Shown here in pieces: positions 1-8,192 of a stretch of DNA of 64,000 bases (the stretch's first letter is position 1; every line of letters begins with the position of its first letter). The translations under genes were made by a program, and so were the position numbers. The DNA is from Carideicomes alvinocaridis (GTDB lineage: Bacteria > Pseudomonadota > Alphaproteobacteria > Rhodobacterales > Rhodobacteraceae), in NCBI GenBank assembly GCA_005473895.2, contig SRJI02000013.1, positions 1-64,000 on the forward strand. The letters run 5' to 3'. Below the pieces are notes generated by a model. The model saw only the letters and a program-made list of their open reading frames with translations. It made no database searches and had not been told where the DNA came from.

Positions 1-11
1 GCGCGCCGGGA

Positions 12-1076
12 TCAGCCGCGGCGGCGCCTTGCGCCGCCACGGCGGCCGCCGCGGGCTCCGCCCGCGTCGGCTTCGCCGGACAGCTGTTTCTGGAACTGGA
101 TCCAGGCGCCGCCATGGGCGTCGTTGTCGGTCAGCAGGTTGGCGGCGCGGATCGCCTCCATCTCCGAGCCCGGCCGCGGCTTCGTCGAGCCCAGCCCGAA
201 CAGCGTCACGAAGGTCTCGTCGTCCATCCCCTCGGGCAGCATGACCCCCGCGTCCTCCAGCGCCGCCTTCTTCTCGGCGATCTTGCTCTGCGCCACCGGC
301 AGCGCCACCGGGTTCATGATCGCGCTGGTCATGCCCGCGCCCATGGCCATCGGCAGGAAGGCGTTGTTGATCCCGTGCCGGTTGGGCAGCCCGAAGGAGA
401 TGTTCGACGCCCCGCAGGTCGTGTTCACCCCAAGCTCGTCGCGCAGCCGCCGGACCAGGGTGAAGACCTGCTTGCCCGCCGTCGCCATGGCCCCGATCGG
501 CATCACCAGCGGGTCCACCACGATGTCATGGGCCGGGATGCCGAAATCCGCCGCCCGCTCGACGATCTTCTTCGCCACGGCGAAGCGCACGTCCGGATCC
601 TCGGAGATCCCCGTGTCGTCGTTGGAGATCGCCACCACCGGAACGTTGTATTTCTTGACCAGCGGCAGGACCATTTCCAGCCGCTCTTCCTCGCCCGTCA
701 CCGAGTTCAGCAGCGGCCGGCCCTCGCAGACCTTCAGCCCCGCTTCCAGCGCGCCGGGCACCGAGCTGTCGATGCAGAGCGGCACGTCCACCAGCCCCTG
801 CACCAGCTCGAGGATGGAGGTCATCAGCGGCGGCTCGGTCTCGTTGGGGTTGGGGTTGGAGTTGTAGACCACGCCCGCGTTGATATCGAGCACGTCGGCC
901 CCCGCCGCGACCTGCGCCAGGGCGTCCTTCTCCACGGTGGAGAAATCGCCCGCCTCCAGCTCCGCCGCGAGCTTCTTGCGGCCGGTGGGGTTGATGCGCT
1001 CGCCGATCACACAGAACGGCTCGTCGAAGCCGATCACGGCGGTCTTGGTCTTGGACTCGACAACGGTACGGGTCAT
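12..1076 (-). CDS. methyltetrahydrofolate:corrinoid methyltransferase (pterin-binding domain protein)
   Basis: A 354-residue protein that begins at the ATG overlapping the stop of the HAD gene. It carries the pterin-binding TIM-barrel fold shared by dihydropteroate synthase, MetH and AcsE/MtvA: GERINPTGRKK (residues 25-35), LDINAG near 63-68, and the strand motif CIDSSVPGALEAGL. By family, such proteins move a methyl group between a corrinoid protein and tetrahydrofolate in the cytoplasm. It is the last gene seen in a leftward operon with an MTHFR-like gene, and further corrinoid or methylamine/betaine methyltransferase genes may lie beyond base 1. The C-terminal tail of about 20 residues is Gly/Arg-rich low complexity. 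The exact methyl donor cannot be read from this protein. Family call is firm, substrate is inference. Confidence 0.88.
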   Translation of the reverse strand: MTRTVVESKTKTAVIGFDEPFCVIGERINPTGRKKLAAELEAGDFSTVEKDALAQVAAGADVLDINAGVVYNSNPNPNETEPPLMTSILELVQGLVDVPLCIDSSVPGALEAGLKVCEGRPLLNSVTGEEERLEMVLPLVKKYNVPVVAISNDDTGISEDPDVRFAVAKKIVERAADFGIPAHDIVVDPLVMPIGAMATAGKQVFTLVRRLRDELGVNTTCGASNISFGLPNRHGINNAFLPMAMGAGMTSAIMNPVALPVAQSKIAEKKAALEDAGVMLPEGMDDETFVTLFGLGSTKPRPGSEMEAIRAANLLTDNDAHGGAWIQFQKQLSGEADAGGARGGRRGGARRRRG

Positions 1077-1729
1077 GCAGGTACTCCTTTGAGGCGGTCG
1101 AGCAGGGGCCCGAGCGCGGGGTCGGTGAAGTCTTCGACGGAGAATCGCGCGCCCGCTGCTCTCAAAGCGGCATCCCCGAGCGAGGAGCGGACTCCGACAC
1201 AGTCGAGCCCCGCGGCCCGCGCGGCGGCGAGCCCGGAGGGGCTGTCCTCGAAGGCCGCGCAGGCGGCGGGGGTCAGGGCGAAATGCTCCATCGCGGCGAG
1301 GTAGGGGGCGGGATGCGGCTTGCCCTGCGGGCATTCCTCGGCGATGACCACGTGGTCCACCAGGTCGCCGAGCCCGGTCGCCGCCAGCATCGCCTCGGCA
1401 TTTGGGCGCATGGCATTGGTCACCACGGCGATCCGCAGCCCCACGGCGCGGGCGCGCTCGATGAAGTCGCGCAGGCCGGGCGTGGCGGGGTAGGGGCGGG
1501 GCAGGCGGCGGCGGAACTCGGCCTCCTTGGCCTGGCTCAGCGCCTCCGCATCCTCGCCCGGAAAGAGCTCGGAGAAGACGTCGGCATTGATCCGGCCGTG
1601 CACGTCCGAGAGGTAGAAAGCCTCGTCCACCTCGCGGCCGCGTTCGGACAGCATGTCGCGGAAGACGGCGAAATGCATCCGGTCGGTATCCAGCATCGTG
1701 CCGTCGAGATCGAAGAGAAGCGCCGCCAT
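1073..1729 (-). CDS. HAD-superfamily hydrolase (phosphatase/phosphonatase-like)
   Basis: A 218-residue HAD hydrolase. The start is placed at MAALLFDLDGT, which puts the nucleophile motif DxDGT at residues 7-11; an in-frame ATG 45 bases upstream would add 15 residues with no domain support. Visible motifs are DLDGT (I), VVTNA (II), the lysine in CPQGKPHPAPY (III) and FEDSPSGLAAARAAGL (IV), typical of the beta-phosphoglucomutase/phosphoglycolate phosphatase subfamily with a helical cap. Its stop overlaps the next gene's start by four bases (ATGA), so the two are probably translationally coupled. Its role in the C1 operon is not evident; metabolite repair or a phosphorylated intermediate are possibilities. 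Confidence 0.85.
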   Translation of the reverse strand: MAALLFDLDGTMLDTDRMHFAVFRDMLSERGREVDEAFYLSDVHGRINADVFSELFPGEDAEALSQAKEAEFRRRLPRPYPATPGLRDFIERARAVGLRIAVVTNAMRPNAEAMLAATGLGDLVDHVVIAEECPQGKPHPAPYLAAMEHFALTPAACAAFEDSPSGLAAARAAGLDCVGVRSSLGDAALRAAGARFSVEDFTDPALGPLLDRLKGVPA

Positions 1730-1830
1730 CCAACCTGCCGAATTCGTGTCGCCGCAGGTCTGCCCTGCGCGCAAGGAAACGGGCGCGCCCGAGGGGTGCG
1801 CCCGCTCCCTGTGATCCGACTATAGGGGGT

Positions 1831-2793
1831 TCAGGCCCCGGCAGAAACCCTTTGAGCCGCGGGCACCCCGGCCTCGCCGCCATTCTCGATCACCCAGTTG
1901 GCGTTGGTCTTGATCCCGCCCAGCGGGAAGAAATGCACGTTGGTGATGTTGAAATCCGGATGCTTCGCCTTGTGTGCGGCCAGCTCCGTCAGCACGTCCG
2001 TGGGCGTGTAGGGCAGCACCAGCTTGGTCACGTCCATGGCGCGTTTCTGCAGCACCTTGAGCGAAGGGCCGACGCCGCAGGCGATGGCGAACTTGATCAG
2101 GGTCTGGAGCTTGGCGGGGCCCGCGATGCCGATATGGATGGGCAGGTTGACGCCCTCTTCGCGCAGGCGGTCGGCCCAGGCGATGATCGGCTTGGCGTCG
2201 AAGGCGAATTGCGTGGCGATCGCCATCTTCGCGTCGGTTTTCTGCGAGAAATCCTGTTTCCAGGCCAGCGCGTCCGACACGTTGCGGGTGGAGCCGTCGG
2301 GATCGATGTCGCGGTTGCCCTCGGGGTGGCCCGCCACGTGCAGCCGCTTGAACCCGGCCTTGTCGAAGAGCCCGGTCTCGAGCAGCTGGATGGAGCTGTC
2401 GAATTCGCCCACCGGCTGGGCCACGCCGCCGGCCAGCATCAGCGCCTGGTCGACGCCGGCCTCGCCCTGGTAGCGGGCGATCCAGTCCTGGAGCGTGGCG
2501 CGGTCCTTGATGATGCGTGCCGGGAAATGCGGCATCACCGGGTAACCGGCCTCGGAGAGGCGTTTCGCGGTGGCCACCATGTCCTCGATCGGGGTGCCCT
2601 CGATATGGGCAATGTATACGCGGGTGCCCTCGGGCAGGAGCGCGCGGAAATCCTCCACCTTCTCGGCGGTGCGCGGCATGACCTCGATCGAATAGCCCTG
2701 GAGCAGCGCCTCGACCTCGGCATTGATCGGCCCGGTGGTGGCCGGACCGGCGTTGTCGGTCTCGCCGCGCTTGCGGAAGTTCAGCAGTGCCAT
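1831..2793 (-). CDS. methylenetetrahydrofolate reductase-like protein
   Basis: A 320-residue protein of the MTHFR (MetF) flavin TIM-barrel family, which interconverts 5,10-methylene-THF and 5-methyl-THF. The start MALLNFRKRGE is fixed by a strong Shine-Dalgarno (AAGGAGG, 7 bases upstream); the frame stays open further upstream but without support. Features seen: an N-terminal strand IEVMPRTAEKVEDF, the HVAGHPEGNRDI segment typical of MetF barrels, and PIHIGIAGPAKLQTLIKFA. Placed beside a methyl-THF:corrinoid methyltransferase, it is likely to run oxidatively, turning methyl-THF from demethylation into methylene-THF rather than serving methionine synthesis (inference). It lies in a leftward operon with the small gene upstream and the HAD gene downstream. 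Confidence 0.85.
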   Translation of the reverse strand: MALLNFRKRGETDNAGPATTGPINAEVEALLQGYSIEVMPRTAEKVEDFRALLPEGTRVYIAHIEGTPIEDMVATAKRLSEAGYPVMPHFPARIIKDRATLQDWIARYQGEAGVDQALMLAGGVAQPVGEFDSSIQLLETGLFDKAGFKRLHVAGHPEGNRDIDPDGSTRNVSDALAWKQDFSQKTDAKMAIATQFAFDAKPIIAWADRLREEGVNLPIHIGIAGPAKLQTLIKFAIACGVGPSLKVLQKRAMDVTKLVLPYTPTDVLTELAAHKAKHPDFNITNVHFFPLGGIKTNANWVIENGGEAGVPAAQRVSAGA

Positions 2794-2821
2794 CAGGGCC
2801 TCCTTCAATCGCATGGACGGG

Positions 2822-3118
2822 TCACGCCCATCCGTCTTTGTCGATGAGCGCGCGCAGGCGCCCGGGGTCGTATTCCGCGTCGAGCCGGGCTGCCTCGGCC
2901 TCCGCGACGGCATCGGGTTCACCGTCGACGGGGTAGGGTTCCGCCTTGCGCCACTCGGCGAGATAGGCATCCGTGCCTGCCGCGCCGGTCTTCATTGCCG
3001 CCCGGTCGATCGCCTGTTCGAACCGCTCGGGCAGCTGCTTCTTCGATCCGCGCCGGCCCTTGCCGACGATGACCTGGGCCGGAATGTCACGCCAGTAGAC
3101 GATGGTGACGTCGGGCAT
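2822..3118 (-). CDS. small virulence-factor-domain protein
   Basis: A 98-residue protein beginning MPDVTIVYWRDIPAQVIVGKGRR and ending KDGWA, resembling the small 'virulence factor' domain family (Pfam Virulence_fact) found beside MTHFR and corrinoid methyltransferase genes in roseobacters. A GGAG motif lies 8 bases before the ATG. It is the first gene of the leftward C1 operon; the MTHFR-like gene starts 28 bases downstream of its stop. The name is historical and no virulence role is implied. No enzymatic motif is visible, although WRDIPAQV and the Lys/Arg-rich GKGRRGSKKQ segment could bind a ligand or partner. Function unknown; family recognition from memory of the sequence pattern. Confidence 0.75.
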   Translation of the reverse strand: MPDVTIVYWRDIPAQVIVGKGRRGSKKQLPERFEQAIDRAAMKTGAAGTDAYLAEWRKAEPYPVDGEPDAVAEAEAARLDAEYDPGRLRALIDKDGWA

Positions 3119-3497
3119 CCGCGATTCTCCTGTCCTTGTCGCTTGGTATCGGACAAGATGACTGACGCAGCGTCGGATTGCGACCCAAGCGGCACGCTTC
3201 GCGACCCGCGCGGCCTGTGCCGTGATCCTCCCCGCGCCGCGATGCCGGTGCGCCCCGCCTCCTCCGGGTGGCATATGTATACATCGTTCCGGCGAAATGT
3301 ATACATGAAAGATGTGGCGAATTGCCCCTAAGTCAAGCCCGGACCGCGCCCGCGAGGGCCCGTGCCGGACACGATCCCCACCCGCAAAAGGGCGCATTTC
3401 GGGGGGTCGTGTCGCCGCGGCGGGGAGAAGGTGGCTTGTCGCGAGCCCGGTGGGAGCATATCCTCTTCTCAAGTTAATGAACCGGAAGGCGCAGAAC
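3119..3497. other. intergenic promoter region between the C1 operon and ppx/gppA
   Basis: About 380 bases separate the divergent C1 operon and ppx/gppA. The main feature is a pair of identical palindromes (separate entry). The rest is GC-rich, with no open frame of convincing composition and no clear sigma-70 hexamers on either strand. Confidence 0.6.
3275..3306. promoter_or_regulatory. tandem identical 10-bp palindromes, candidate operator
   Basis: Two perfect copies of the palindrome ATGTATACAT lie at 3275-3284 and 3297-3306, 22 bases centre to centre, about two helical turns, so dimers could sit on the same face of the DNA. The surrounding DNA is much more GC-rich, so the AT-rich pair stands out. 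They lie about 160 bases upstream of the leftward C1 operon and 190 bases upstream of ppx/gppA. The GT-N2-AC core is reminiscent of GntR-family operators, but the regulator is not identified. Confidence 0.5.
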
Positions 3498-4610
3498 ATG
3501 GCGCCACAGCGTCCCAAGGGTGCGGGCGCATTCCCGAAGCCGGTTGAGAGCCCCGCGCCGAGCGGTCCGGATCCCAATGCGCTGTATGCCGCGCTGGATC
3601 TGGGCACCAACAGTTGCCGCATGTTGATTGCCCAGCCGAAGGGCAGCCAGTTCCATGTGGTGGACAGTTTCTCCAAGTCGGTCCAGCTCGGCTTCGGGCT
3701 GGAACGGAGCGGCCGGCTGAGCCGGTCCTCCATGCAGCGGACCGTCCAGGCCCTGCGCATCTGCCAGCAGAAGCTCAAGCGGCACAGGGTCGGGCGGATG
3801 CGGCTGGTGGCGACCGAAGCCTGCCGCAGGGCGAAGAACGCGGGCGATTTCATCCGTGCGGTCAAGCGCGAGACCGGGCTGCAGCTGGAGATCATCCAGC
3901 CGGAGGAGGAGGCGCGGCTCGCCGTCATCTCCTGCGCGCCGCTCGTTTCGACCAAGACGGAGCAGCTGCTGGTCGTGGATATCGGCGGCGGCTCGACGGA
4001 GCTGGTCTGGATCGACCTCTCCGCGGTGCCGCAGCGCGAGCGGCCGCGCGCCATCATGCGGCTGCATGCCGGGTTCCACACCCAGAACAGCCCCTTTCCC
4101 ACCGCCAAGGTGGTGGACTGGATCAGCGTGCCGTTGGGCGTGGCCACCCTGCGCGACCAGTTCAACGACGTTGAGGACGACGCGGCGCGCTACGCGCTCA
4201 TGTCCTGGTTCTTCGAGGAAAACCTGGCCGAATTCGCGCCCTACAAGGACGAGCAGACGCGCGAGGGGTTCCAGATCGTCGGCACCTCGGGGACGGTGAC
4301 CACGGTGGCGGCGTCGCATCTGGGGCTCAAGCGCTACGACCGGACCAAGGTGGACGGGCTGCGCATGTCCTCGGACCAGATCGACAAGGTGATCCGCGGC
4401 TACCTCGCGCTCGGTCCCGAAGGGCGGCGGCGCGACCCGCGCATCGGGCAGGACCGGCACGCGCTGATCATGTCGGGCTCGGCCATCCTGCAGGCGCTGC
4501 TGCGCTGCTGGCCCACCGACCGGCTGAGCGTGGCGGACCGGGGCCTGCGCGAGGGGCTGCTCTATGCCCAGATGTCCGCCGACGGGGTGCTGGAGGACGG
4601 GCCGTTCTAG
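3498..4610 (+). CDS. Ppx/GppA phosphatase family protein
   Basis: A 370-residue member of the exopolyphosphatase/guanosine pentaphosphate phosphatase family (actin-like ATPase fold). Seen: phosphate-1 loop YAALDLGTNSCRMLI near residues 31-45, the catalytic glutamate region EEEARL, phosphate-2 loop VVDIGGGSTELVW, and GTSGTVTTVAA. ATG 3498 is chosen because GGAAGG sits 8 bases upstream; an earlier in-frame ATG at 3477 lacks a ribosome site. Ppx hydrolyses polyphosphate and GppA hydrolyses pppGpp; the sequence alone does not decide which. The protein is single-domain and shorter than E. coli Ppx (513 aa), as is common in alphaproteobacteria. rlmE lies downstream after a 102-base gap holding twin hairpins. 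Confidence 0.88.
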   Translation: MAPQRPKGAGAFPKPVESPAPSGPDPNALYAALDLGTNSCRMLIAQPKGSQFHVVDSFSKSVQLGFGLERSGRLSRSSMQRTVQALRICQQKLKRHRVGRMRLVATEACRRAKNAGDFIRAVKRETGLQLEIIQPEEEARLAVISCAPLVSTKTEQLLVVDIGGGSTELVWIDLSAVPQRERPRAIMRLHAGFHTQNSPFPTAKVVDWISVPLGVATLRDQFNDVEDDAARYALMSWFFEENLAEFAPYKDEQTREGFQIVGTSGTVTTVAASHLGLKRYDRTKVDGLRMSSDQIDKVIRGYLALGPEGRRRDPRIGQDRHALIMSGSAILQALLRCWPTDRLSVADRGLREGLLYAQMSADGVLEDGPF

Positions 4611-4646
4611 GCCGTGGGCCGGGCGACAGTCGCGGGTGGCGGGCGG

Positions 4647-4696
4647 AAGAGTTTTGACATAAAACTCTTCGCGAAAACTTTTCGCTGAAAAGTTTT
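4647..4696 (+). repeat. twin perfect hairpins upstream of rlmE
   Basis: Two adjacent perfect inverted repeats: AAGAGTTTT (4647-4655) with AAAACTCTT (4661-4669) around a 5-base loop, then AAAACTTTT (4674-4682) with AAAAGTTTT (4688-4696) around another 5-base loop. The 9-bp arms of the two hairpins are nearly the same sequence, so alternative cross-pairing is possible. The block ends 5 bases before the AAGGAG of rlmE and is AT-rich amid GC-rich DNA. It could be a terminator for ppx, a leader switch for rlmE, or a dispersed roseobacter repeat. Confidence 0.65.
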
Positions 4697-4712
4697 GCTC
4701 CAAGGAGATCCC

Positions 4713-5444
4713 ATGGCGAAGAAACCGGGTGCCAAGTCGCCCAGCGGCAAGAACACCTCCGGCCGGGGGCAGCGCGACCTCAAGGTGAAGGTCAAGACCG
4801 CGCGCGGTCGCAAGCTCAGCTCGACCCGCTGGCTGCAACGGCAGCTGAACGATCCCTACGTCAAGCGCGCCAATGCCGAAGGGTATCGCGGCCGCGCCGC
4901 CTTCAAGATCCTGGAGCTGGACGACAAGTACCGCTTCCTCGTGCCCGGCGCGCGGGTGGTCGACCTCGGCTGCGCGCCGGGCGGCTGGATCCAGGTGGCG
5001 ATCCCGCGGATCAACGCGCTCGGCGAAAAACAGGGCAAGGCGGTGGGCCGTATCATCGGCGTCGACCTGCAGGAGGTGGAGCCCATCGCGGGGGCGGAGA
5101 TCCACCAGCTCGACTTCATGGAGGACGGCGCCGACGACCGGGTCAAGGAGTGGCTCGGCGGGCCGGCGGACGTGGTGATGTCGGACATGGCCGCGTCCTC
5201 CTCGGGGCACAAGCAGACCGACCACCTGCGGATCGTGGCGCTTTGCGAGGCCGCGGCGGAGCTCGCCTTCGACGTGCTGACGCCGGGCGGCACCTTCGTC
5301 GCCAAGGTGCTGGCCGGGGGCGCCGAAGGGGGGCTGCAGCAGACCCTCAAGCAACGCTTCGACAAGGTGGCGAACGTGAAACCCCCTGCCTCCCGCGCGG
5401 ATTCCTCGGAGAAATTCGTCGTCGCGACCGGCTTCCGCGGCTGA
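4713..5444 (+). CDS. rlmE: 23S rRNA (uridine-2'-O)-methyltransferase RlmE (FtsJ/RrmJ)
   Basis: A 243-residue SAM-dependent methyltransferase of the FtsJ family, which methylates the 2'-O of U2552 in the 23S rRNA A-loop late in 50S assembly. The start has AAGGAG 5 bases upstream. The K-D-K-E catalytic set is visible: lysine in [13 protein letters not shown], aspartate in [13 protein letters not shown], lysine in GGTFVAKVL, and glutamate in [11 protein letters not shown]. The SAM-binding loop is [11 protein letters not shown]. The first 35 or so residues form a Lys/Arg/Gly-rich extension ([19 protein letters not shown]) longer than in E. coli, common in alphaproteobacteria and probably RNA-binding. 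It follows ppx/gppA with the hairpin pair between. Confidence 0.93.
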   Translation: MAKKPGAKSPSGKNTSGRGQRDLKVKVKTARGRKLSSTRWLQRQLNDPYVKRANAEGYRGRAAFKILELDDKYRFLVPGARVVDLGCAPGGWIQVAIPRINALGEKQGKAVGRIIGVDLQEVEPIAGAEIHQLDFMEDGADDRVKEWLGGPADVVMSDMAASSSGHKQTDHLRIVALCEAAAELAFDVLTPGGTFVAKVLAGGAEGGLQQTLKQRFDKVANVKPPASRADSSEKFVVATGFRG

Positions 5445-5597
5445 TCTCGCCCGGAAACGACCCGTTTCCCGGGGGTGTTGCACCTGCAAACGACTTGCTC
5501 CCGGCCCGTGAGGCGTTAGGGTGAAATTCAAGTTTTACGATAATTCCAGGTGTGCCGACCATTCCGGGGAGTGTGGCGGCGAGGGTGACGAGGCCGG

Positions 5598-6338
5598 ATG
5601 CGCGACGAGATCAGTGCCCTTCTCAAGGCAGGCACCATCGCCGAGATCTGGGATGTCTATTGCGGTTTCGTCGCCCGCTGCGGTTTCAGTAAGCTGATCT
5701 ACGGCACCGCCCGCGGCGACGACCAGGGCGGGCTGGAGGATGCCCGCCACGCGCTGATCCTGCACCGCCTGCCCACCGAATATGCCGACACCTATCTCGG
5801 CGAAAAGCTTTACCTGCATTCGCCCGCCTATGCCTGGGCGCAGGAGAACCGGGGTGCCTGTCCCTGTCCGGAGGCCGAGCGACTGTACCGTGCGGCCCGC
5901 CCCACGCCCGAACAGGCCCGCATCGCCGAGCTCAACGACCGCTTTCACCTGCATGCCGGCTATCTGATCTCGCTTCGGCAGGGCCAGCACGGGCTGCGCG
6001 GGGTCATCGCGCTCTGCCCGACGGAGGCGGACGACCAGGCGATCGCCGATGCGTCCTGGGCACGGCACGGCGACGACATCATGCTGGTCTCGGACGTGAT
6101 GCACCTGAAGATCTCGGTCATGCCGCAGACCGGCACCGGCCGGCCGCTCACCCGGCGGCAATGGGAGACGCTGCGCTGGATCGCCGAGGGCAAGACCATA
6201 CAGGACATCGCCGCCATCATGGAGCTGAGCACCGCCACGGTGGAAAAGCACCTGCGCATGGCGCGCGAGGCGTTGAACGCCTCCACCACCGCCCATGCGG
6301 TGCAGAAGGCGGTCTCGCTCAACCTCTTGTCGGACTGA
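5598..6338 (+). CDS. LuxR-family transcriptional regulator (autoinducer-binding type, solo)
   Basis: A 246-residue protein with an N-terminal autoinducer-binding-like domain (about residues 10-160; aromatic and Asp residues around YGTARGDDQ and LYLHSPAYAWAQENRG) and a C-terminal LuxR helix-turn-helix (about 180-246; LTRRQWETLRWIAEGKTIQ, then STATVEKHLRMAREALN). No LuxI-type synthase is in the window, so this is a 'solo'. It stands alone: upstream is a 150-base gap with the small palindrome TTGCACCTGCAA (5478-5489), downstream a convergent small gene. The first HTH motif reads RRQWETL rather than the usual TxRExEVL, so the conserved Glu is retained in changed context. The ligand is unknown. 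Confidence 0.87.
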   Translation: MRDEISALLKAGTIAEIWDVYCGFVARCGFSKLIYGTARGDDQGGLEDARHALILHRLPTEYADTYLGEKLYLHSPAYAWAQENRGACPCPEAERLYRAARPTPEQARIAELNDRFHLHAGYLISLRQGQHGLRGVIALCPTEADDQAIADASWARHGDDIMLVSDVMHLKISVMPQTGTGRPLTRRQWETLRWIAEGKTIQDIAAIMELSTATVEKHLRMAREALNASTTAHAVQKAVSLNLLSD

Positions 6339-6351
6339 AAGCGCGTCCCTG

Positions 6352-6582
6352 TCAGAGCGTGCGCAGGGCCCCGTGATCGGGCGCCGGCACCCCGAGGGAG
6401 CGATGCGCCTGCGACAGGAATGCGGCGGCGCGTTCTGCCGACAGGGTCTCGCTGCGGGCCGGACGCGGGGCGCGGGTGACGTGGCCTTCGCCGAGGGACG
6501 GGTCGGCCTGGCGCAGCAGGGCGAAGAGCGCCGCGTGGCGGCTTTGGCGCAGGGTCATGTCGGGGCGGTAGGTGTCTGGCAT
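6352..6582 (-). CDS. hypothetical small protein (76 aa)
   Basis: A possible 76-residue protein starting MPDTYRPDMTLRQSRHAALF and ending GALRTL, convergent with the LuxR gene (13 bases between stops). Composition (Leu/Ala/Arg helices, no membrane segment) is compatible with a real small soluble protein. The upstream region on its strand shows only a weak GAG next to the ATG. The frame stays open far upstream through the BKACE gene, but that part is antisense and is not claimed. I do not recognise a family. The third-position GC pattern looks coding, so it is kept with low-moderate confidence. Confidence 0.42.
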   Translation of the reverse strand: MPDTYRPDMTLRQSRHAALFALLRQADPSLGEGHVTRAPRPARSETLSAERAAAFLSQAHRSLGVPAPDHGALRTL

Positions 6583-6795
6583 CTCGGCGACCGGAAATTG
6601 GGACAGGGCATGTTTACCCTTCGTTAATACCTGCACGGCCGGCCGGAATTGCGACCGGAATGGGAAAAAAGCCGGGAAAGGCCGCGGTAATTTCGTGATG
6701 CCTGCGCGGAAAGGGGCGCGTTTCATGGCGGCAATTGCCCGGAGGGCCGGCATGGGATACCGCTTTGCCAGTTTCCGGATGCAGAGGACGCCCCA

Positions 6796-7704
6796 ATGCC
6801 GCTTACCATGAACCGCGAGGTCTTCATCACCTGTGCCGTGACCGGCTCGGGCGGGACGCAGGACCGCTCTCCGCATGTGCCGCGCTCGCCCCGGCAGATC
6901 GCCGAAAGCGCCATCGCGGCGGCCAAGGCGGGCGCGGCGGTGGTGCATTGCCACGTGCGCGACCCGGAGACGGGCGCGCCGTCGCGCCGGGTGGACCTCT
7001 ATCGCGAAGTGACCGAGCGCATCCGCGAGGCCGAGGTGGACGTGGTGCTGAACCTCACCGCCGGCATGGGCGGCGACATTGTCTTCGGCGGGCCCGAGAC
7101 GCCGCTGCCGTTGGCCGAGGGCACCGACCTGGCCCCGGCCTCGGAGCGGATGGCGCATATCGCCGAGTGCCTGCCCGAGATCTGCACGCTGGATTGCGGC
7201 ACGCTCAACTTCGCCGAGGCCGATTACGTGATGACCAACACGCCCGGCACGCTGCAGGTGATGGGCCGCGCAATGACCGAGCTGGGGGTCAAGCCCGAGA
7301 TCGAGGCCTTCGATACCGGCCACCTGTGGTACGCCAAGCAGCTCGTGGCGGACGGCGTGCTGGAGAACCCGGCGCTGGTGCAGCTTTGCATGGGGGTGCC
7401 GTGGGGCGCGCCCGACGATCTGAACACCTTCATGGCGATGGTGAACAACGTGCCCGATCACTGGACCTTCTCGGCCTTTTCGCTGGGGCGCAACCAGATG
7501 GCCTATGCCTCGGCCTCCGTGCTGGCAGGGGGCAACGTGCGGGTCGGGCTTGAGGACAACCTCTATCTCGACCGCGGCGTGCTGGCCGAGAACTGGCAAC
7601 TGGTGGAGCGGGCCGCGGGCATCGTGGAGCGCATGGGCGCGCGGGTTATCGGCCCGGACGAGGTGCGCAAGAAGCTGGGCCTGACCAAGCGGGCGCCGGT
7701 TTGA
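6796..7704 (+). CDS. beta-keto acid cleavage enzyme (BKACE), probable 3-dehydrocarnitine cleavage
   Basis: A 302-residue BKACE-family (DUF849) TIM-barrel enzyme. These Zn enzymes condense a beta-keto acid with acetyl-CoA, releasing acetoacetate and a new CoA ester. Metal-binding histidines are seen in VVHCHVRDPETG (H51 and H53) and the strands NLTAGMGGD and EIEAFDTGHLWYAKQL match the family. AGAGG lies 8 bases before the ATG. Because the operon continues into a carnitine dehydrogenase-thioesterase fusion, the most likely reaction is 3-dehydrocarnitine + acetyl-CoA to betainyl-CoA + acetoacetate (the CdhC step of carnitine degradation). Substrate comes from context; family is firm. Confidence 0.88.
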   Translation: MPLTMNREVFITCAVTGSGGTQDRSPHVPRSPRQIAESAIAAAKAGAAVVHCHVRDPETGAPSRRVDLYREVTERIREAEVDVVLNLTAGMGGDIVFGGPETPLPLAEGTDLAPASERMAHIAECLPEICTLDCGTLNFAEADYVMTNTPGTLQVMGRAMTELGVKPEIEAFDTGHLWYAKQLVADGVLENPALVQLCMGVPWGAPDDLNTFMAMVNNVPDHWTFSAFSLGRNQMAYASASVLAGGNVRVGLEDNLYLDRGVLAENWQLVERAAGIVERMGARVIGPDEVRKKLGLTKRAPV

Positions 7705-8192
7705 TGCGGCGGGCGGTTCTCGCGGCGCTCTGCGCGGGGCTGGCGGTGGCGGGTTGCGGCGAACGGCCCGCCCCGGTCGAGCCTGCGCCCATGGTCAGCT
7801 CCAGCCTGCGCTTCGACCTGGCGCGCTTTGCCGGCGACTGGGTGGTGCGGCAGGCCACGGCGGGGGCCGGGCCGGTGCGCGCGATCTCCGTGCTGCCCGA
7901 GGGGCCGGAGCGCTTTGCCTGGCGCGAGGGGACGGGCGCGCAGGTGGTCGAGCGCGCGGGCAGGGTGACCGGGCCGGGACGGCTGGCGCTGTCGGGGCCG
8001 GGCGGCGAGCGGGCGATCTGGGTGCTCTGGGTCGACGAGGGGTTCCGGACCGCGGCGCTCGGCGCGCCGGACGGGTCGCTGGGGCTGATCCTTGACCGGG
8101 CGGAGACAGGGGGCGCGGACCGTATCGAGGCGGCGCGCGAGATGATGGATTTCAACGGCTTCGACCGTTCGAGACTGCGGGGCATGGAATGA
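7704..8192 (+). CDS. small lipoprotein in the carnitine operon, lipocalin-like
   Basis: A 162-residue protein starting MRRAVLAALCAGLAVAGCG, a clear lipoprotein signal with lipobox VAGC, followed by a Pro-rich linker and a beta-rich body (RFAGDWVVRQ, RFAWREG, ERAIWVLWVDEGFRTAALG, GLILDR) that resembles a lipocalin fold. The ATG overlaps the BKACE stop by one base (TGATG) and its own stop overlaps the dehydrogenase start by four (ATGA), so all three genes are tightly coupled. It would sit in the periplasm anchored to a membrane. No ligand is known; a link to carnitine or betaine handling is inferred only from the operon. Confidence 0.75.
   Translation: MRRAVLAALCAGLAVAGCGERPAPVEPAPMVSSSLRFDLARFAGDWVVRQATAGAGPVRAISVLPEGPERFAWREGTGAQVVERAGRVTGPGRLALSGPGGERAIWVLWVDEGFRTAALGAPDGSLGLILDRAETGGADRIEAAREMMDFNGFDRSRLRGME

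Noticed and set aside
2822-3118. Pathogenicity function from the 'virulence factor' domain
   Set aside because: The name is historical; the gene sits in a C1 operon of an environmental-type alphaproteobacterium.
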